Virus record (IMG/VR): IMGVR_UViG_3300046005_000679
Coordinates: 1-34,807 of that record
Origin: a virus
Strand: one strand, 5' to 3'
DNA length: 34,807 nt
The notes below the pieces were generated by a model. The model was given only the letters and a program-made list of their open reading frames with translations. It was not told where the DNA came from and did not search any database. The translations under genes were made by a program, and so were the position numbers. Within the stretch, counting starts at the first letter, position 1. Every line of letters begins with the position of its first letter. Below, one piece after another: positions 1 to 7,754 of the stretch.

Positions 1-2
1 AT

Positions 3-266
3 TCCATGCTCAAAAATCTTGAACCGGGATATTGGTTTTACAATGAAGAAAAAGCACCTATTTTTGGTACTGATAGGCAACTAGGTTTTTATGCTCAAAA
101 TGTAAACGCTGCCATTGGCCCAGAAGCGGCACCCGCACCTGAAGAAGGAAAACCTTGGGGCTACTATGATCGTTCTGTGTTGGCAGTAACTGTTCTGTCT
201 TTGCAAAAAGCACTCGCAACAATAGAAGAATTAACAGCAAGACTAACAGCACTAGAGGCTAAATAA
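3..266 (+). CDS. Tail fibre C-terminal fragment with S74-type chaperone end (5' end missing)
   Basis: Open from the left edge in the frame starting at base 3, 87 codons to TAA. The residues include a D-R-Q-L-G-F-Y-A-Q-N-V motif and end in a helical coiled-coil tail (TIEELTARLTALEAK). This matches the end of the intramolecular chaperone (peptidase S74) found at the C-terminus of many trimeric phage fibres. In that family the chaperone drives trimer folding and then cleaves itself off. The expected catalytic Ser/Lys part lies upstream and is not in the window. It is probably the end of the fibre gene that leaves the right edge (33302 onward), but a direct join is out of frame, so this is inferred. 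Confidence 0.8.
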   Translation, partial: SMLKNLEPGYWFYNEEKAPIFGTDRQLGFYAQNVNAAIGPEAAPAPEEGKPWGYYDRSVLAVTVLSLQKALATIEELTARLTALEAK

Positions 267-267
267 A

Positions 268-597
268 ATGATTACAAACACTTGGAACATCGTAGCGATG
301 AACTGCAAACCTGATGTCAACGGTATGCTTGATTATGTGGTAACGAGCCACTGGACTCTCAGCGCAACAGACGGCACTTACACAGGCTCAGTGTACGGCA
401 CAGCGTCATTTGAAGTTGATCCTGATAAACCTGACTACACACCTTATGTAGACTTAACTTTGGATGAAGTTATTGCTTGGACACAAGCATCATTGGGCGC
501 AGAACAAGTTGCCTCTTATGAAAAGTCTGTTGCTGACCAAATTAAAGCACAAATTAACCCGACTATCGTCACTCCACCTCTACCTTGGATTGTATAA
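268..597 (+). CDS. Small conserved phage protein downstream of the fibre
   Basis: 109 aa, starting one base after the fibre stop. It begins with a short beta-type segment (TNTWNIVAMNC) and contains a Thr/Gly-rich strand region, a P-Y-x-D-L-T-L-D-E-V motif and a C-terminal helix ending in V-x-P-P-L-P-W. This layout recalls small proteins of unknown function that sit after fibre genes in environmental phages (DUF7936-like, from memory only). No catalytic motif, signal peptide or membrane segment is visible. Its position between fibre and lysis genes suggests a virion or fibre-accessory role, but the function is unknown. Confidence 0.75.
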   Translation: MITNTWNIVAMNCKPDVNGMLDYVVTSHWTLSATDGTYTGSVYGTASFEVDPDKPDYTPYVDLTLDEVIAWTQASLGAEQVASYEKSVADQIKAQINPTIVTPPLPWIV

Positions 598-599
598 AA

Positions 600-755
600 A
601 TGATTGATTTAAACTTAAGCGTACAAGAAATTAACCTTATCCTACAAGCACTGGGTCAAGCACCTTATGCGCAAGTAGCAGAGTTAGTTGAGAAGATTAA
701 GGTACAAGCTGTACCTCAAGTTGAGGCGTTACCAAAAGAAGAAGTAGTAGAATGA
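600..755 (+). CDS. Small helical phage protein, unknown function
   Basis: 51 aa from an ATG three bases after the previous stop. It reads MIDLNLSVQEINLILQALG..., one predicted helix with regular hydrophobic spacing, then a polar Gln/Val/Pro/Glu-rich tail. The pattern N-L-[ST]-V-x-E-[IV]-N-x-I-L-x-A-L-G is typical of a small protein seen beside fibre and lysis genes in other phages. Its TGA overlaps the next start as ATGA, implying translational coupling to the holin-like gene. Function unknown. Confidence 0.7.
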   Translation: MIDLNLSVQEINLILQALGQAPYAQVAELVEKIKVQAVPQVEALPKEEVVE

Positions 756-913
756 AAATAGAATGGTCTGAAGCCTCTACTAAACGAGGTATCATATGGG
801 TTGCAACTGCTGTAATAGGAAGTGTATTTGTTTTCCTAGGTAAACCTGTAGACCAATTATTACTACTCGCTGGCGGGGTTGCTGGTGGCTTAGGTGTGAT
901 ACTAAAAGACTAA
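752..913 (+). CDS. Putative holin (two short membrane segments)
   Basis: 53 aa with a charged N-terminus (MKIEWSEASTKRG). Two hydrophobic stretches follow (about residues 14-28 and 33-50, the second rich in Leu, Gly and Val), and it ends in a charged K-D. Size and topology fit a class II-type holin, which forms lesions in the inner membrane to release or trigger the endolysin. It overlaps the gene before it (ATGA) and the Rz-like gene after it (TAATG), so it lies directly in front of the spanins. The call rests on topology and neighbours, since holins share little sequence. Confidence 0.6.
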   Translation: MKIEWSEASTKRGIIWVATAVIGSVFVFLGKPVDQLLLLAGGVAGGLGVILKD

Positions 914-1392
914 TGCCATACTTATTCGTTGGTATTATTATTGCGAGTTTTGCCTCTGGATATGGTTTTGCTTATAAAGTATCACAAGCAGAAATTAGAG
1001 AGATGGCAGAGAGCATCTCTACTATGAACCGAGAAGCTGACATACAACTAGCGACTCTAACTGAAGAAGCGGATAAGGCCCATACAGAAGCCTTGAAGCT
1101 TAATAAAGAACTGGAGGACGCTAATGTCTCAGCAATCAATGCAATTAATAGTCAGCACGATAGTTTTAAGTCTGTGCGCATGTACGACAACAGCAGGAAA
1201 AGTAGTAGTTGCACCGCAACAAAAGGTGATAGTACCAACCCCACTGCTGGAGCCACTGAAGATAGACACGAACTTTCAGACGAACTTACAAGCTTTCTCA
1301 AGTCTGAAGCCTACCGAGCAGACGAAATAAGTGCGTATGCTATACTATGCCAAAAGTTTGTGGTGGATAATAATTGTGGGATAACTAAATAA
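913..1392 (+). CDS. Rz-like inner-membrane spanin (i-spanin)
   Basis: 159 aa. It has one N-terminal membrane anchor (about residues 3-21, YLFVGIIIASFASGYGFAY), then a long charged helical region (about 25-75) suited to a periplasmic coiled coil. The C-terminal part carries several cysteines. Spanins link the inner and outer membranes and fuse them after the wall is degraded. The decisive evidence is the Rz1-like lipoprotein gene nested in another frame inside it (1124-1330), an arrangement characteristic of Rz/Rz1. It follows the holin candidate with overlapping stop and start. Confidence 0.75.
   Translation: MPYLFVGIIIASFASGYGFAYKVSQAEIREMAESISTMNREADIQLATLTEEADKAHTEALKLNKELEDANVSAINAINSQHDSFKSVRMYDNSRKSSSCTATKGDSTNPTAGATEDRHELSDELTSFLKSEAYRADEISAYAILCQKFVVDNNCGITK
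1124..1330 (+). CDS. Rz1-like outer-membrane lipoprotein spanin, nested in Rz gene
   Basis: 68 aa in the +1 frame, wholly inside the Rz-like gene. The N-terminus is a lipoprotein signal (MSQQSMQLIVSTIVLSLCAC) with lipobox L-C-A-C and acylated Cys at residue 20. The +2 residue is Thr, compatible with outer-membrane sorting. The mature protein is short, with scattered prolines as in other o-spanins. A strong Shine-Dalgarno GGAGG at 1113-1117 lies six bases before the ATG, although this is inside the Rz reading frame. That supports real translation rather than a shadow frame. Confidence 0.8.
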   Translation: MSQQSMQLIVSTIVLSLCACTTTAGKVVVAPQQKVIVPTPLLEPLKIDTNFQTNLQAFSSLKPTEQTK

Positions 1393-2003
1393 TGTTTGGG
1401 CTAACTGCTTTTGCACAATCTCCACTTGCTGATTTTGAGCATAATACAACATCGTATGGAAATTATTTATACGCAGGATTAGACGCTAATATTCTTAATA
1501 ATAGAAGCATAACTGCATTAAATGGCGTTTATGATTACATAGGTAATAACGCAAGTTTACTTGTTAATAGAAACTTAACAGCAACCAGCGCAGTAAATAG
1601 GACGATTGCTTTTTCAGAATTACCTTTTGCTGGACTTGATTTAGTAACACAAAATAAATCCTATACATACATAGGATTAACATCAGATTTGCTTGTTACT
1701 AGAAATCTAGTTGCTCTGAATGGAGTTTACACCTATACAGGCATGAACGCTGTTTTCTCTCAAACATTGACAGCATTAAATGGTGTTTATAGTTGCACAG
1801 GCAATAATGCAAGTTTGCTTAAAACTTATAAAGTATATGCCATTAACGGTGAATATGGATATGTAGGCTTTACATCAAGAAGAAAGATATTTATTGGTAA
1901 CTGGGAGATAGGAGAGGATTTTGTTGATGTATGGACTTGTCAGGACGATAATACTTCATCAGTATGGACAAAACAAACACCACCAACTGCAACTTGGAAT
2001 TAA
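1392..2003 (+). CDS. Virion-associated protein with tandem beta repeats
   Basis: 203 aa made mostly of imperfect repeats of about 20-25 residues, each centred on [AT]-L-N-G-V-Y-x-Y/C-x-G-x-N-A. Clear copies lie near residues 42-60, 108-122 and 127-143, with degenerate ones between. The repeated Y-x-[YV]-x-G-x-x-A-x-L pattern is common in phage structural proteins and suggests a beta-solenoid or sandwich array. The C-terminal 35 residues (W-rich, ending TPPTATWN) differ and may be a cap. ATG overlaps the Rz stop (TAATG). Likely a virion protein; exact role unknown. Confidence 0.65.
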   Translation: MFGLTAFAQSPLADFEHNTTSYGNYLYAGLDANILNNRSITALNGVYDYIGNNASLLVNRNLTATSAVNRTIAFSELPFAGLDLVTQNKSYTYIGLTSDLLVTRNLVALNGVYTYTGMNAVFSQTLTALNGVYSCTGNNASLLKTYKVYAINGEYGYVGFTSRRKIFIGNWEIGEDFVDVWTCQDDNTSSVWTKQTPPTATWN

Positions 2004-2006
2004 AAA

Positions 2007-2627
2007 ATGAATTATGCAGATATTGTAAGTTTAACGCTTGGTTATGCTGATAGGCAAGATACAGAGGTGACATCTCGCATTGATCTATTTATGCGTGTTA
2101 CTGAGGCTCGTATTAATAGGCTTCTTATGACGCTTGATATGTCATGCAGAGCTACAACACCAATGAGCAGCACAACTGAATATTATTCATTGCCAATCAA
2201 CTATTCTGTTATGCGATCTATTAAGGTTATTAATAATAATAACTCAAAAAGTAGAGTAACTTTGTTGCAAGTCAATCCAGAACAGATGGCGAACATTATT
2301 AACAATGGTGAAACACAATTTCCATGCTATACCGTTATTTCTGGAGATATTCATGTACAACCTTTTTATGATAATACTCATTCACTAGAGATTGATTACT
2401 TTCAAACATTGCCACCATTATCAACTAGCATAACAACCAACTGGCTTTCTGACTCCAATCCAGATACTTATATTTTTGGATTATTAGTTGAGATTAATAG
2501 CTTCATAAAAGATGCAAACTCAGCCACTATGTGGGATGCTAGATTTAATCAAGCATTAAGTGAAATAACAAACAATGATTCCAAGTCTACTTGGTCAGGT
2601 ACTTCTTTAACTACTTTCCCAGGGTAA
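2007..2627 (+). CDS. Head-tail adaptor protein (SU10-adaptor-like)
   Basis: 206 aa. It has an N-terminal helical region, then LPINYSVMRSIKV and a Y-T-V-I-S-G-D-I-H-V-Q-P-F strand block. Next come D-Y-F-Q-T-L-P-P-L and a C-terminal helix (YIFGLLVEINSFIKDANSA). This order of 'L-P-x-[DN]-Y', 'Y-x-[IV]-x-G', 'L-x-Y-[FY]-x-x-x-P-P-L', 'N-W-L...Y-[IL]-[FY]-x-x-L-x-E' and a terminal helix is typical of SU10-type adaptors. These form the ring under the portal in short-tailed phages. It is separated from portal and capsid by the lysis and fibre genes, unlike most phages. Confidence 0.75.
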   Translation: MNYADIVSLTLGYADRQDTEVTSRIDLFMRVTEARINRLLMTLDMSCRATTPMSSTTEYYSLPINYSVMRSIKVINNNNSKSRVTLLQVNPEQMANIINNGETQFPCYTVISGDIHVQPFYDNTHSLEIDYFQTLPPLSTSITTNWLSDSNPDTYIFGLLVEINSFIKDANSATMWDARFNQALSEITNNDSKSTWSGTSLTTFPG

Positions 2628-2632
2628 TTATT

Positions 2633-3646
2633 ATGGGTTTAGAAACAGGCTCAACCATATCAAGTTTTATTACATCAAACCCAACAAGCTCTGATCCAGT
2701 CAATCAAGGTGATGACCATATAAGATTAATAAAGTCAGTGCTACAGGCACAGTTTCCTGGCTCTACTAGCACTGGTTTTAATACAGCAATTACAGCAACA
2801 GAGGCTGAGTTAAATTCACTTCACAATAGTGGTATTGGAAACCTTGTTGCTAATGTACATGCAGATGGTTCTGGAAATGTTGGTATTGGCACAGCTAGTC
2901 CTGCTCAGAAACTACATGTAGTTGGAAATAGTTATGTATCAGGAACAACATTACTTGCAGACGCAGGGTTTATGTTTAACTCTGATGCAGGACAAGACAC
3001 AGGAATTTCATGGGCATCTGATGGTGTAATGAATGTTAGATGTAATGGTGCTACTGTAGGGCAGTTTAATAACACTGGTTTTACAGGAAACTCAGCAACA
3101 GCTATTAATGCTACCAATGCCGTTAATGCTACTACCTCTGCAACTTGCACAGGCAACTCAGCAACGGCTACTTATGCGCCTTTAATATCAGGAACAGCAC
3201 AAACAGCGTCAGGTGCAACGGTATCATTTACAGGTATTCCTAGTTGGGCAAAAAGAATAACCGTTCTACTTGTGGGTGTTACTACAGTAAGTTCTGGCAT
3301 ACCGGCTATTAGGGCAGGAGCAGGGAGTTATGAGGCTACAGGTTATCTTGGAGCAACTGTAAAAGTAGGATCAGTTAACACAACAGATGGTGGTGCAAGT
3401 GCAACAACTTCATGGGATATAGTTAATAGTGCTTCTTCTACTTATATTTATACTGGTCAACTTGTAATAACAAAATTTTCTGGAAATCAATATATTATTT
3501 CTGGACTTTTACAGTACAACACTAGCACTGGATTAATAGTTAATGGTGTTAAAACTTTTTCTGGGCCAATAACTCAGCTGCAACTACGGATGCAAACAGG
3601 AACTGACACCTTTAATGGTGGAACTATGAATATTATGTGGGAATAA
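2633..3646 (+). CDS. Tail fibre protein, small fibre with one GNVGIGT motif
   Basis: 337 aa. The ATG at 2633 is preferred over an upstream in-frame non-ATG start because the protein then begins MGLETGSTISSFITSNP, a familiar fibre N-terminus. Motif D-x-x-x-Q-G-D-D-H-I-R-L-I-K follows near residues 22-36, as in virion-binding domains of phage fibres. A G-N-V-G-I-G-T-A-S-P-x-x-K-L-H-V repeat lies near residue 82-100, a low-complexity Asn/Ala/Thr shaft follows, and the last 140 residues are a beta-rich tip. No S74 chaperone is visible. The motif is shared with the larger fibre at the right edge, but this copy uses AT-rich codons. Confidence 0.75.
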   Translation: MGLETGSTISSFITSNPTSSDPVNQGDDHIRLIKSVLQAQFPGSTSTGFNTAITATEAELNSLHNSGIGNLVANVHADGSGNVGIGTASPAQKLHVVGNSYVSGTTLLADAGFMFNSDAGQDTGISWASDGVMNVRCNGATVGQFNNTGFTGNSATAINATNAVNATTSATCTGNSATATYAPLISGTAQTASGATVSFTGIPSWAKRITVLLVGVTTVSSGIPAIRAGAGSYEATGYLGATVKVGSVNTTDGGASATTSWDIVNSASSTYIYTGQLVITKFSGNQYIISGLLQYNTSTGLIVNGVKTFSGPITQLQLRMQTGTDTFNGGTMNIMWE

Positions 3647-3651
3647 TTCTC

Positions 3652-5214
3652 ATGCCATTATTAAAGATTAATAATTTAGGATTACAAAATGTTAATTTTG
3701 ATTTAGAACCTTGTGATCTTCCTCCTGAAGTATTTACTTACGGGACAAATTACAGGCTTTTAAATAACAAGATTAAATCATCAAACATGTCTAAAACATT
3801 GGCTACACCACCAGCCAATTTTAAGGCAGGTTTAATCATGTCAGTCAATGTGGCAAGCGGTAATTTTTATGTATTATTGGGACAGTCAGCAGCATGGGTA
3901 TATAACGGTTCAGCATGGACAGCGATAACTTCTGCAACTGGCTATCCTGGTATTAGTACAGATGGAGAGTTGTATTGGCAGGGATGTATGCTTGGAAGTA
4001 TTCCGATTGTTAATAATAGACAGCATTATCCAGAATATTGGTCTCCACAACAAACAGCACAGATACTTAAACCTCTTAATTTTGATCCAACTCATACATG
4101 GCAAGCAAAAGGTTACAGCGCAAATGTTATAAGATCGCATAAAGACTTTTTATTTGCTCTTAATCTGTCAGAAGGAGGAACAACACTTCCATCAACTTAC
4201 CGCTGGAGCAATCCTGCTGATGTAAATGGTCTACCTTATACTTGGGACGAGTCAGACTTATCTGCCATAGCTGGGAAAGCATCTGTTGGTGGCGACATGG
4301 GCGCACTGGTAGATGGTAAAACATTAAGAGATAGTTTTATTCTTTATTCAGAAAGAGGAATTAACATATTAAATTATGTTGGTGGAGAGTTTATTTGGCA
4401 ACGTCAAGTATTAACGACTAATCATGGATTGTTGGCTAAAAACTGTGTAGCAGAAGCCAATGGATCACATTACTTTTTATCTGATGGCGATATATTATCT
4501 AATGATGGAAACTCTATACAGTCTATTTTAAATAAACAGTTAAAAACACGATTAACTAACAACATTGATACAACTTATTTTGCTAATTCATTTGCTTTAA
4601 CCAATCCTATTACCAAAGAGATATGGTTTTGTATTCCAGAAGTAGGAAATAAATTACCTAATATTGCGTTTATATTTAATTATGTAGATGGTACTACTTC
4701 AATTCGTAATATACCAAACACAACAACAGGTCTTACGTTCGGTGTGAATCTTTCTGTTCCTTTGCTATGGAATAATATTTCAGATACATGGGATACGTCA
4801 TCAAGGGTTTGGACATATGATTCAACATCAGTATTTTCTAAGACTGTTGTCAGTACAAATAACGTCAACAGTGCGATTGTTTCATTAGAACTAGACGACA
4901 ACACTACTGTTCAAAATACGTTGCTAGAAAGGCTTAGTTTTGCCTTAGAAGGGCAGGAAGTGGTAACAACAACACAAAGTGTATACCCACACTTAACATC
5001 CAACGAATCTGTTAGCATACAGTTAGGCTCACAAGACTTTGTAGGTGGTGCAGTACGTTGGAAACCTGAAGTATTATTCAATCCTAAGACCATGCGTAAA
5101 GTGGATATTAGAACGACTGGAAAACTACTGTCATGGCGCATAAAGTCAACGGGTTTACTGCCATTTACTTTAAGTGGTTTGGATATAGAATATGTAATTA
5201 ATGGGCTTAGATAA
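3652..5214 (+). CDS. Tail nozzle / DNA-stabilisation-like protein
   Basis: 520 aa from the ATG at 3652 (an ATG 15 bases upstream would overlap the fibre stop). It is beta-rich throughout, with recurring W-containing blade-like segments and a central R-W-S-N-P-A-D-V-N-G...T-W-D-E-S region. A D-S-F-I-L-Y-S-E-R-G-I block and Y-F-L-S-D-G-D-I follow. This pattern is seen in beta-propeller tail nozzle or stabilisation proteins of P22-like phages (gp10 class), which close the portal channel. Placement after the adaptor candidate and one fibre agrees. Assignment is by architecture and memory of the family, not alignment. Confidence 0.6.
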   Translation: MPLLKINNLGLQNVNFDLEPCDLPPEVFTYGTNYRLLNNKIKSSNMSKTLATPPANFKAGLIMSVNVASGNFYVLLGQSAAWVYNGSAWTAITSATGYPGISTDGELYWQGCMLGSIPIVNNRQHYPEYWSPQQTAQILKPLNFDPTHTWQAKGYSANVIRSHKDFLFALNLSEGGTTLPSTYRWSNPADVNGLPYTWDESDLSAIAGKASVGGDMGALVDGKTLRDSFILYSERGINILNYVGGEFIWQRQVLTTNHGLLAKNCVAEANGSHYFLSDGDILSNDGNSIQSILNKQLKTRLTNNIDTTYFANSFALTNPITKEIWFCIPEVGNKLPNIAFIFNYVDGTTSIRNIPNTTTGLTFGVNLSVPLLWNNISDTWDTSSRVWTYDSTSVFSKTVVSTNNVNSAIVSLELDDNTTVQNTLLERLSFALEGQEVVTTTQSVYPHLTSNESVSIQLGSQDFVGGAVRWKPEVLFNPKTMRKVDIRTTGKLLSWRIKSTGLLPFTLSGLDIEYVINGLR

Positions 5215-5606
5215 TGGATAGCACATTAATAGCTCAACTGCTTGGTCAGATTGATAAACCTACAGCAGAAAATCCTGATTATGGGCTTGATAGTTATCTT
5301 AAAAAGTATGGTGTGCCTCCTCCATATAAATCAATACAAGATTATTTAGATAATGGTGGTCATTTAAAAGATGAGTTTAAACTACCTAACCACATAACAT
5401 TCAGTACATTTAGCCCTTATTCTGCACCTGATATGCAGGGTGGTAATTGGTTAAAAGGTGGCATGGATAGATGGAGTTTTGAACCATCACAATTTAATTT
5501 ACAAAATACGCCAATAAAAGATTTGATTACCTATTTTAATACTAAGGAAAAGAAAGGTACGTTCTTACATGCACCAAATGGTAAATATTATGAAGGTAGT
5601 AAATAA
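5214..5606 (+). CDS. Conserved phage protein, probably virion-associated
   Basis: 130 aa, start overlapping the nozzle stop by one base (TAATG). It is rich in Pro, Tyr, Gly and Asn, with no membrane segment or signal peptide. The N-terminal 25 residues look helical, and the middle contains L-P-N-H-I-T-F-S-T-F-S-P-Y-S. The end (F-L-H-A-P-N-G-K-Y-Y-E-G-S-K) is basic and aromatic. I do not recognise a family. Its tight packing between nozzle and receptor-binding genes suggests a tail accessory or chaperone role. Confidence 0.6.
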   Translation: MDSTLIAQLLGQIDKPTAENPDYGLDSYLKKYGVPPPYKSIQDYLDNGGHLKDEFKLPNHITFSTFSPYSAPDMQGGNWLKGGMDRWSFEPSQFNLQNTPIKDLITYFNTKEKKGTFLHAPNGKYYEGSK

Positions 5607-6310
5607 TGGAACAACCTCCTTTTACAACAACACCAGAACTTAAAGAGTATCTAGTCAGACAACTTACTGCTGTTAATTATAAAGCTGATGACTTAGGGAA
5701 TCTTAATATATTAACAGCATTACCAGCAAAACCGCATGTAGGTAAAATTTATTATTTTGCTAATGCAATACTGCCAGATATTACTTATGAAGGAGCATGG
5801 GTATACACGTCTTACGGCTGGACATCATTATCATCAATGTCATCTGCTCCTTATGGTGCATTTTCAGATACTTTAACTCATACAGTTACTGCAAATACTG
5901 CTAATCTAATGACATTTAATACTACTGATTATAGTAGTAATGTTAGTATAGTAAGCAGTTCAAGAATAACTGCTGCTTATGCAGGGTTATATAACATACA
6001 ATTCAGTACGCAGCTTCAAAATGTTGATAATGCTCCACAAGATGTTTTTATCTGGTTAAGAATAAATGGAGTTGATGTTGTTGGTTCAACAGGTCTTATT
6101 GGACTGCCAGCTCGTAAATCTGTAGGTGATCCATTTCATGATATTAAAGGTTGGAACTTCTTTTTAAGATTAAATGCAGGACAATATGTTGAAATTGTAT
6201 GGTCTACAACAAGTGCAAACGTAACTATACAATCTTATATTGCAAGTTCAACACCAACTAAACCATCAACTGCATCTAATGTAGTAACAATGACTTATGT
6301 AGCACAATGA
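5606..6310 (+). CDS. Tail protein with C1q/TNF-like C-terminal domain (receptor-binding candidate)
   Basis: 234 aa. Residues 1-75 hold a short helical lead and a W-V-Y-T-S-Y-G-W-T-S motif typical of baseplate or collar attachment regions. From about residue 85 onward there is a jelly-roll-like domain. Successive strands include Y-G-A-F-S-D, the Y-A-G-L-Y-N-I-Q-F-S-T-Q-L-Q core, V-F-I-W-L-R-I-N-G and the L-R-L-N-A-G-Q-Y-V-E-I-V-W strand. This order matches the C1q/TNF-like trimeric fold used at tips of many phage tail proteins for binding cell-surface sugars or proteins. Start overlaps the previous stop (TAATG). Confidence 0.65.
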   Translation: MEQPPFTTTPELKEYLVRQLTAVNYKADDLGNLNILTALPAKPHVGKIYYFANAILPDITYEGAWVYTSYGWTSLSSMSSAPYGAFSDTLTHTVTANTANLMTFNTTDYSSNVSIVSSSRITAAYAGLYNIQFSTQLQNVDNAPQDVFIWLRINGVDVVGSTGLIGLPARKSVGDPFHDIKGWNFFLRLNAGQYVEIVWSTTSANVTIQSYIASSTPTKPSTASNVVTMTYVAQ

Positions 6311-6738
6311 ATAATTACAATATAGTAGCATTACCACCAACATTAGTAGAAGTATTGTGGGAAAAGATTGTTCCACATCTTAAAAAGGCTATTGAAATAT
6401 CAAACGGTGAGCTTACTGAGGAAGGAATAAAAAGAGTCCTATTGTCAGGAAACAATATGGCACTTCTTATTTGTCGTAATGAACACATTGTTGCAGTTCA
6501 TACTTTAGAAGTAAGAGAACTTTCAGAAGGATTGCGTGTCCTCCATATTAACGCCATTGGTGGTGAGGAAATGGGTGCATGGTTTGAACAATATGTGCTT
6601 GTAATGAGAGCTATAGCAAAAGACTTAAACTGCACAGAAGTCAGAGGTTGTGCAGTTAGAAATGGTTGGTTAAGGTATCTTAAAGGATTAGGATTTGAAA
6701 AAATATCATCAACAGTTAGATTAAAACTAGGGGAATAA
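6307..6738 (+). CDS. GNAT-like acetyltransferase-fold protein
   Basis: 143 aa. Start overlaps the previous stop as ATGA. Helix-strand alternation fits a compact GNAT fold: M-A-L-L-I-C-R-N and I-V-A-V-H-T-L-E-V strands, then L-H-I-N-A-I-G-G and a helix leading to a terminal V-R-G-C-A-V-R-N-G-W-x-R-Y-L-K-G-L-G-F block. Similar GNAT-like proteins sit beside tail genes in several phages. The usual acetyl-CoA R/Q-x-x-G-x-G/A loop is not obvious, so enzymatic activity is uncertain and it may be a structural relative. Confidence 0.6.
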   Translation: MNNYNIVALPPTLVEVLWEKIVPHLKKAIEISNGELTEEGIKRVLLSGNNMALLICRNEHIVAVHTLEVRELSEGLRVLHINAIGGEEMGAWFEQYVLVMRAIAKDLNCTEVRGCAVRNGWLRYLKGLGFEKISSTVRLKLGE

Positions 6739-6739
6739 C

Positions 6740-6901
6740 ATGTCTGTAAAAATATATAAAAACTCATTTAAACTAAATGAAGCATGGGGTGATGGACGTA
6801 GAGCAGCTCAAACAGGCTTGCTTGTCGGTACTAATCCATTTGATGCAAGTGTTCCTGCTTACCAAGCATGGATAGACGGCTTCAACAACACTTTCGCATA
6901 A
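6740..6901 (+). CDS. Ribosome-modulation-factor-like small protein
   Basis: 53 aa. The residues E-A-W-G-D-G-R-R-A-A-Q-T-G, N-P-F-D and P-A-Y-Q-A-W-I-D-G-F follow the spacing of RMF-type proteins: paired aromatic/Gly residues, a central N/C-P-[YF] and a terminal W-x-x-G-[FW]. Bacterial RMF dimerises ribosomes and shuts down translation in stationary phase. Phages often carry short RMF-like proteins of unproved function. It sits one base after the GNAT-like gene and is followed by a strong AAGGAG site for the next gene. Confidence 0.55.
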   Translation: MSVKIYKNSFKLNEAWGDGRRAAQTGLLVGTNPFDASVPAYQAWIDGFNNTFA

Positions 6902-6911
6902 GGAGAAGGTC

Positions 6912-7754
6912 ATGTCAGGTGGTGGAAGCTATAATCAAAGCAACGCAAACAACCAAAGTCAGTTTCAACAAAAAATACCTAAGTGGCAATCTGACGCGCT
7001 TACTAAGATGTACAATGCAGCAGCAGGTACTTATGGTAATGTTGGAAATACCATTAATCAACAAATGGGTGGAGCGCAAGATTACATTAACCAAACAAAC
7101 CAAGCTGCAATGCCAGCATGGCAAAACCAGTTAGGTGGTGGTGTATATCAAAATATGGATAATGCCAATAGACTTTCTGAGTCATTACAGCAATCGTTAA
7201 ATGCTCCAACTAACACACAAAGCATCTATTCCCAGATGATGGGTGGACAGGGTAATACCTATGCTGATGCAATGAAAGCTGGTTATGCTGCTGATGCCAA
7301 TAGAGCAACTGCAAATATGCTTTCTAATCTTGATGCAAGAGCAGCAGCTTCTGGAATGTCTGGTGGGTCAAGACATGGAACAGCAACTTCTCAAGGCATG
7401 TATGACATTAATAGTAATCTGCAAAAGAATTTAGCAGATGTTGGTTATAATACTTTTGATAAAGACTTGCAAAACAAACTTAACATTGCACAACAGGCAG
7501 ATCAAGGAACACTTGCTAGACAGCAACTAATGTCAAACATGTTAGGTCAACAGCAAGGCGTTTCTACTGGTGCTTTAGGTATGGGACAGAATATGCAAAA
7601 TCTTGGTATGGGTTCTTTTGCTCCTGGCATGATGCCGTGGCAAAACATTAGTAACTATGCAAATGCTTTAGGATCACCAACAGTGCTTAATTCAGGTAGC
7701 AGTTCTGGGAACAGTAATGCTATGGGTATGAGTGGCGGTGGAGGTGCTAAGTAA
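6912..7754 (+). CDS. Gln/Asn/Gly-rich virion protein, ejection-protein candidate
   Basis: 280 aa with strong AAGGAG upstream. Composition is dominated by Gln, Asn, Gly, Ala and Met. It starts M-S-G-G-G-S and ends M-S-G-G-G-G-A-K, and the middle carries amphipathic helices (ANRATANMLSNLDARAAASG). Similar proteins lie first in the ejection cluster of many short-tailed phages, where they travel in the capsid and enter the cell ahead of the DNA. No enzymatic motif is visible. Stop overlaps the next start (TAATG). Confidence 0.6.
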   Translation: MSGGGSYNQSNANNQSQFQQKIPKWQSDALTKMYNAAAGTYGNVGNTINQQMGGAQDYINQTNQAAMPAWQNQLGGGVYQNMDNANRLSESLQQSLNAPTNTQSIYSQMMGGQGNTYADAMKAGYAADANRATANMLSNLDARAAASGMSGGSRHGTATSQGMYDINSNLQKNLADVGYNTFDKDLQNKLNIAQQADQGTLARQQLMSNMLGQQQGVSTGALGMGQNMQNLGMGSFAPGMMPWQNISNYANALGSPTVLNSGSSSGNSNAMGMSGGGGAK

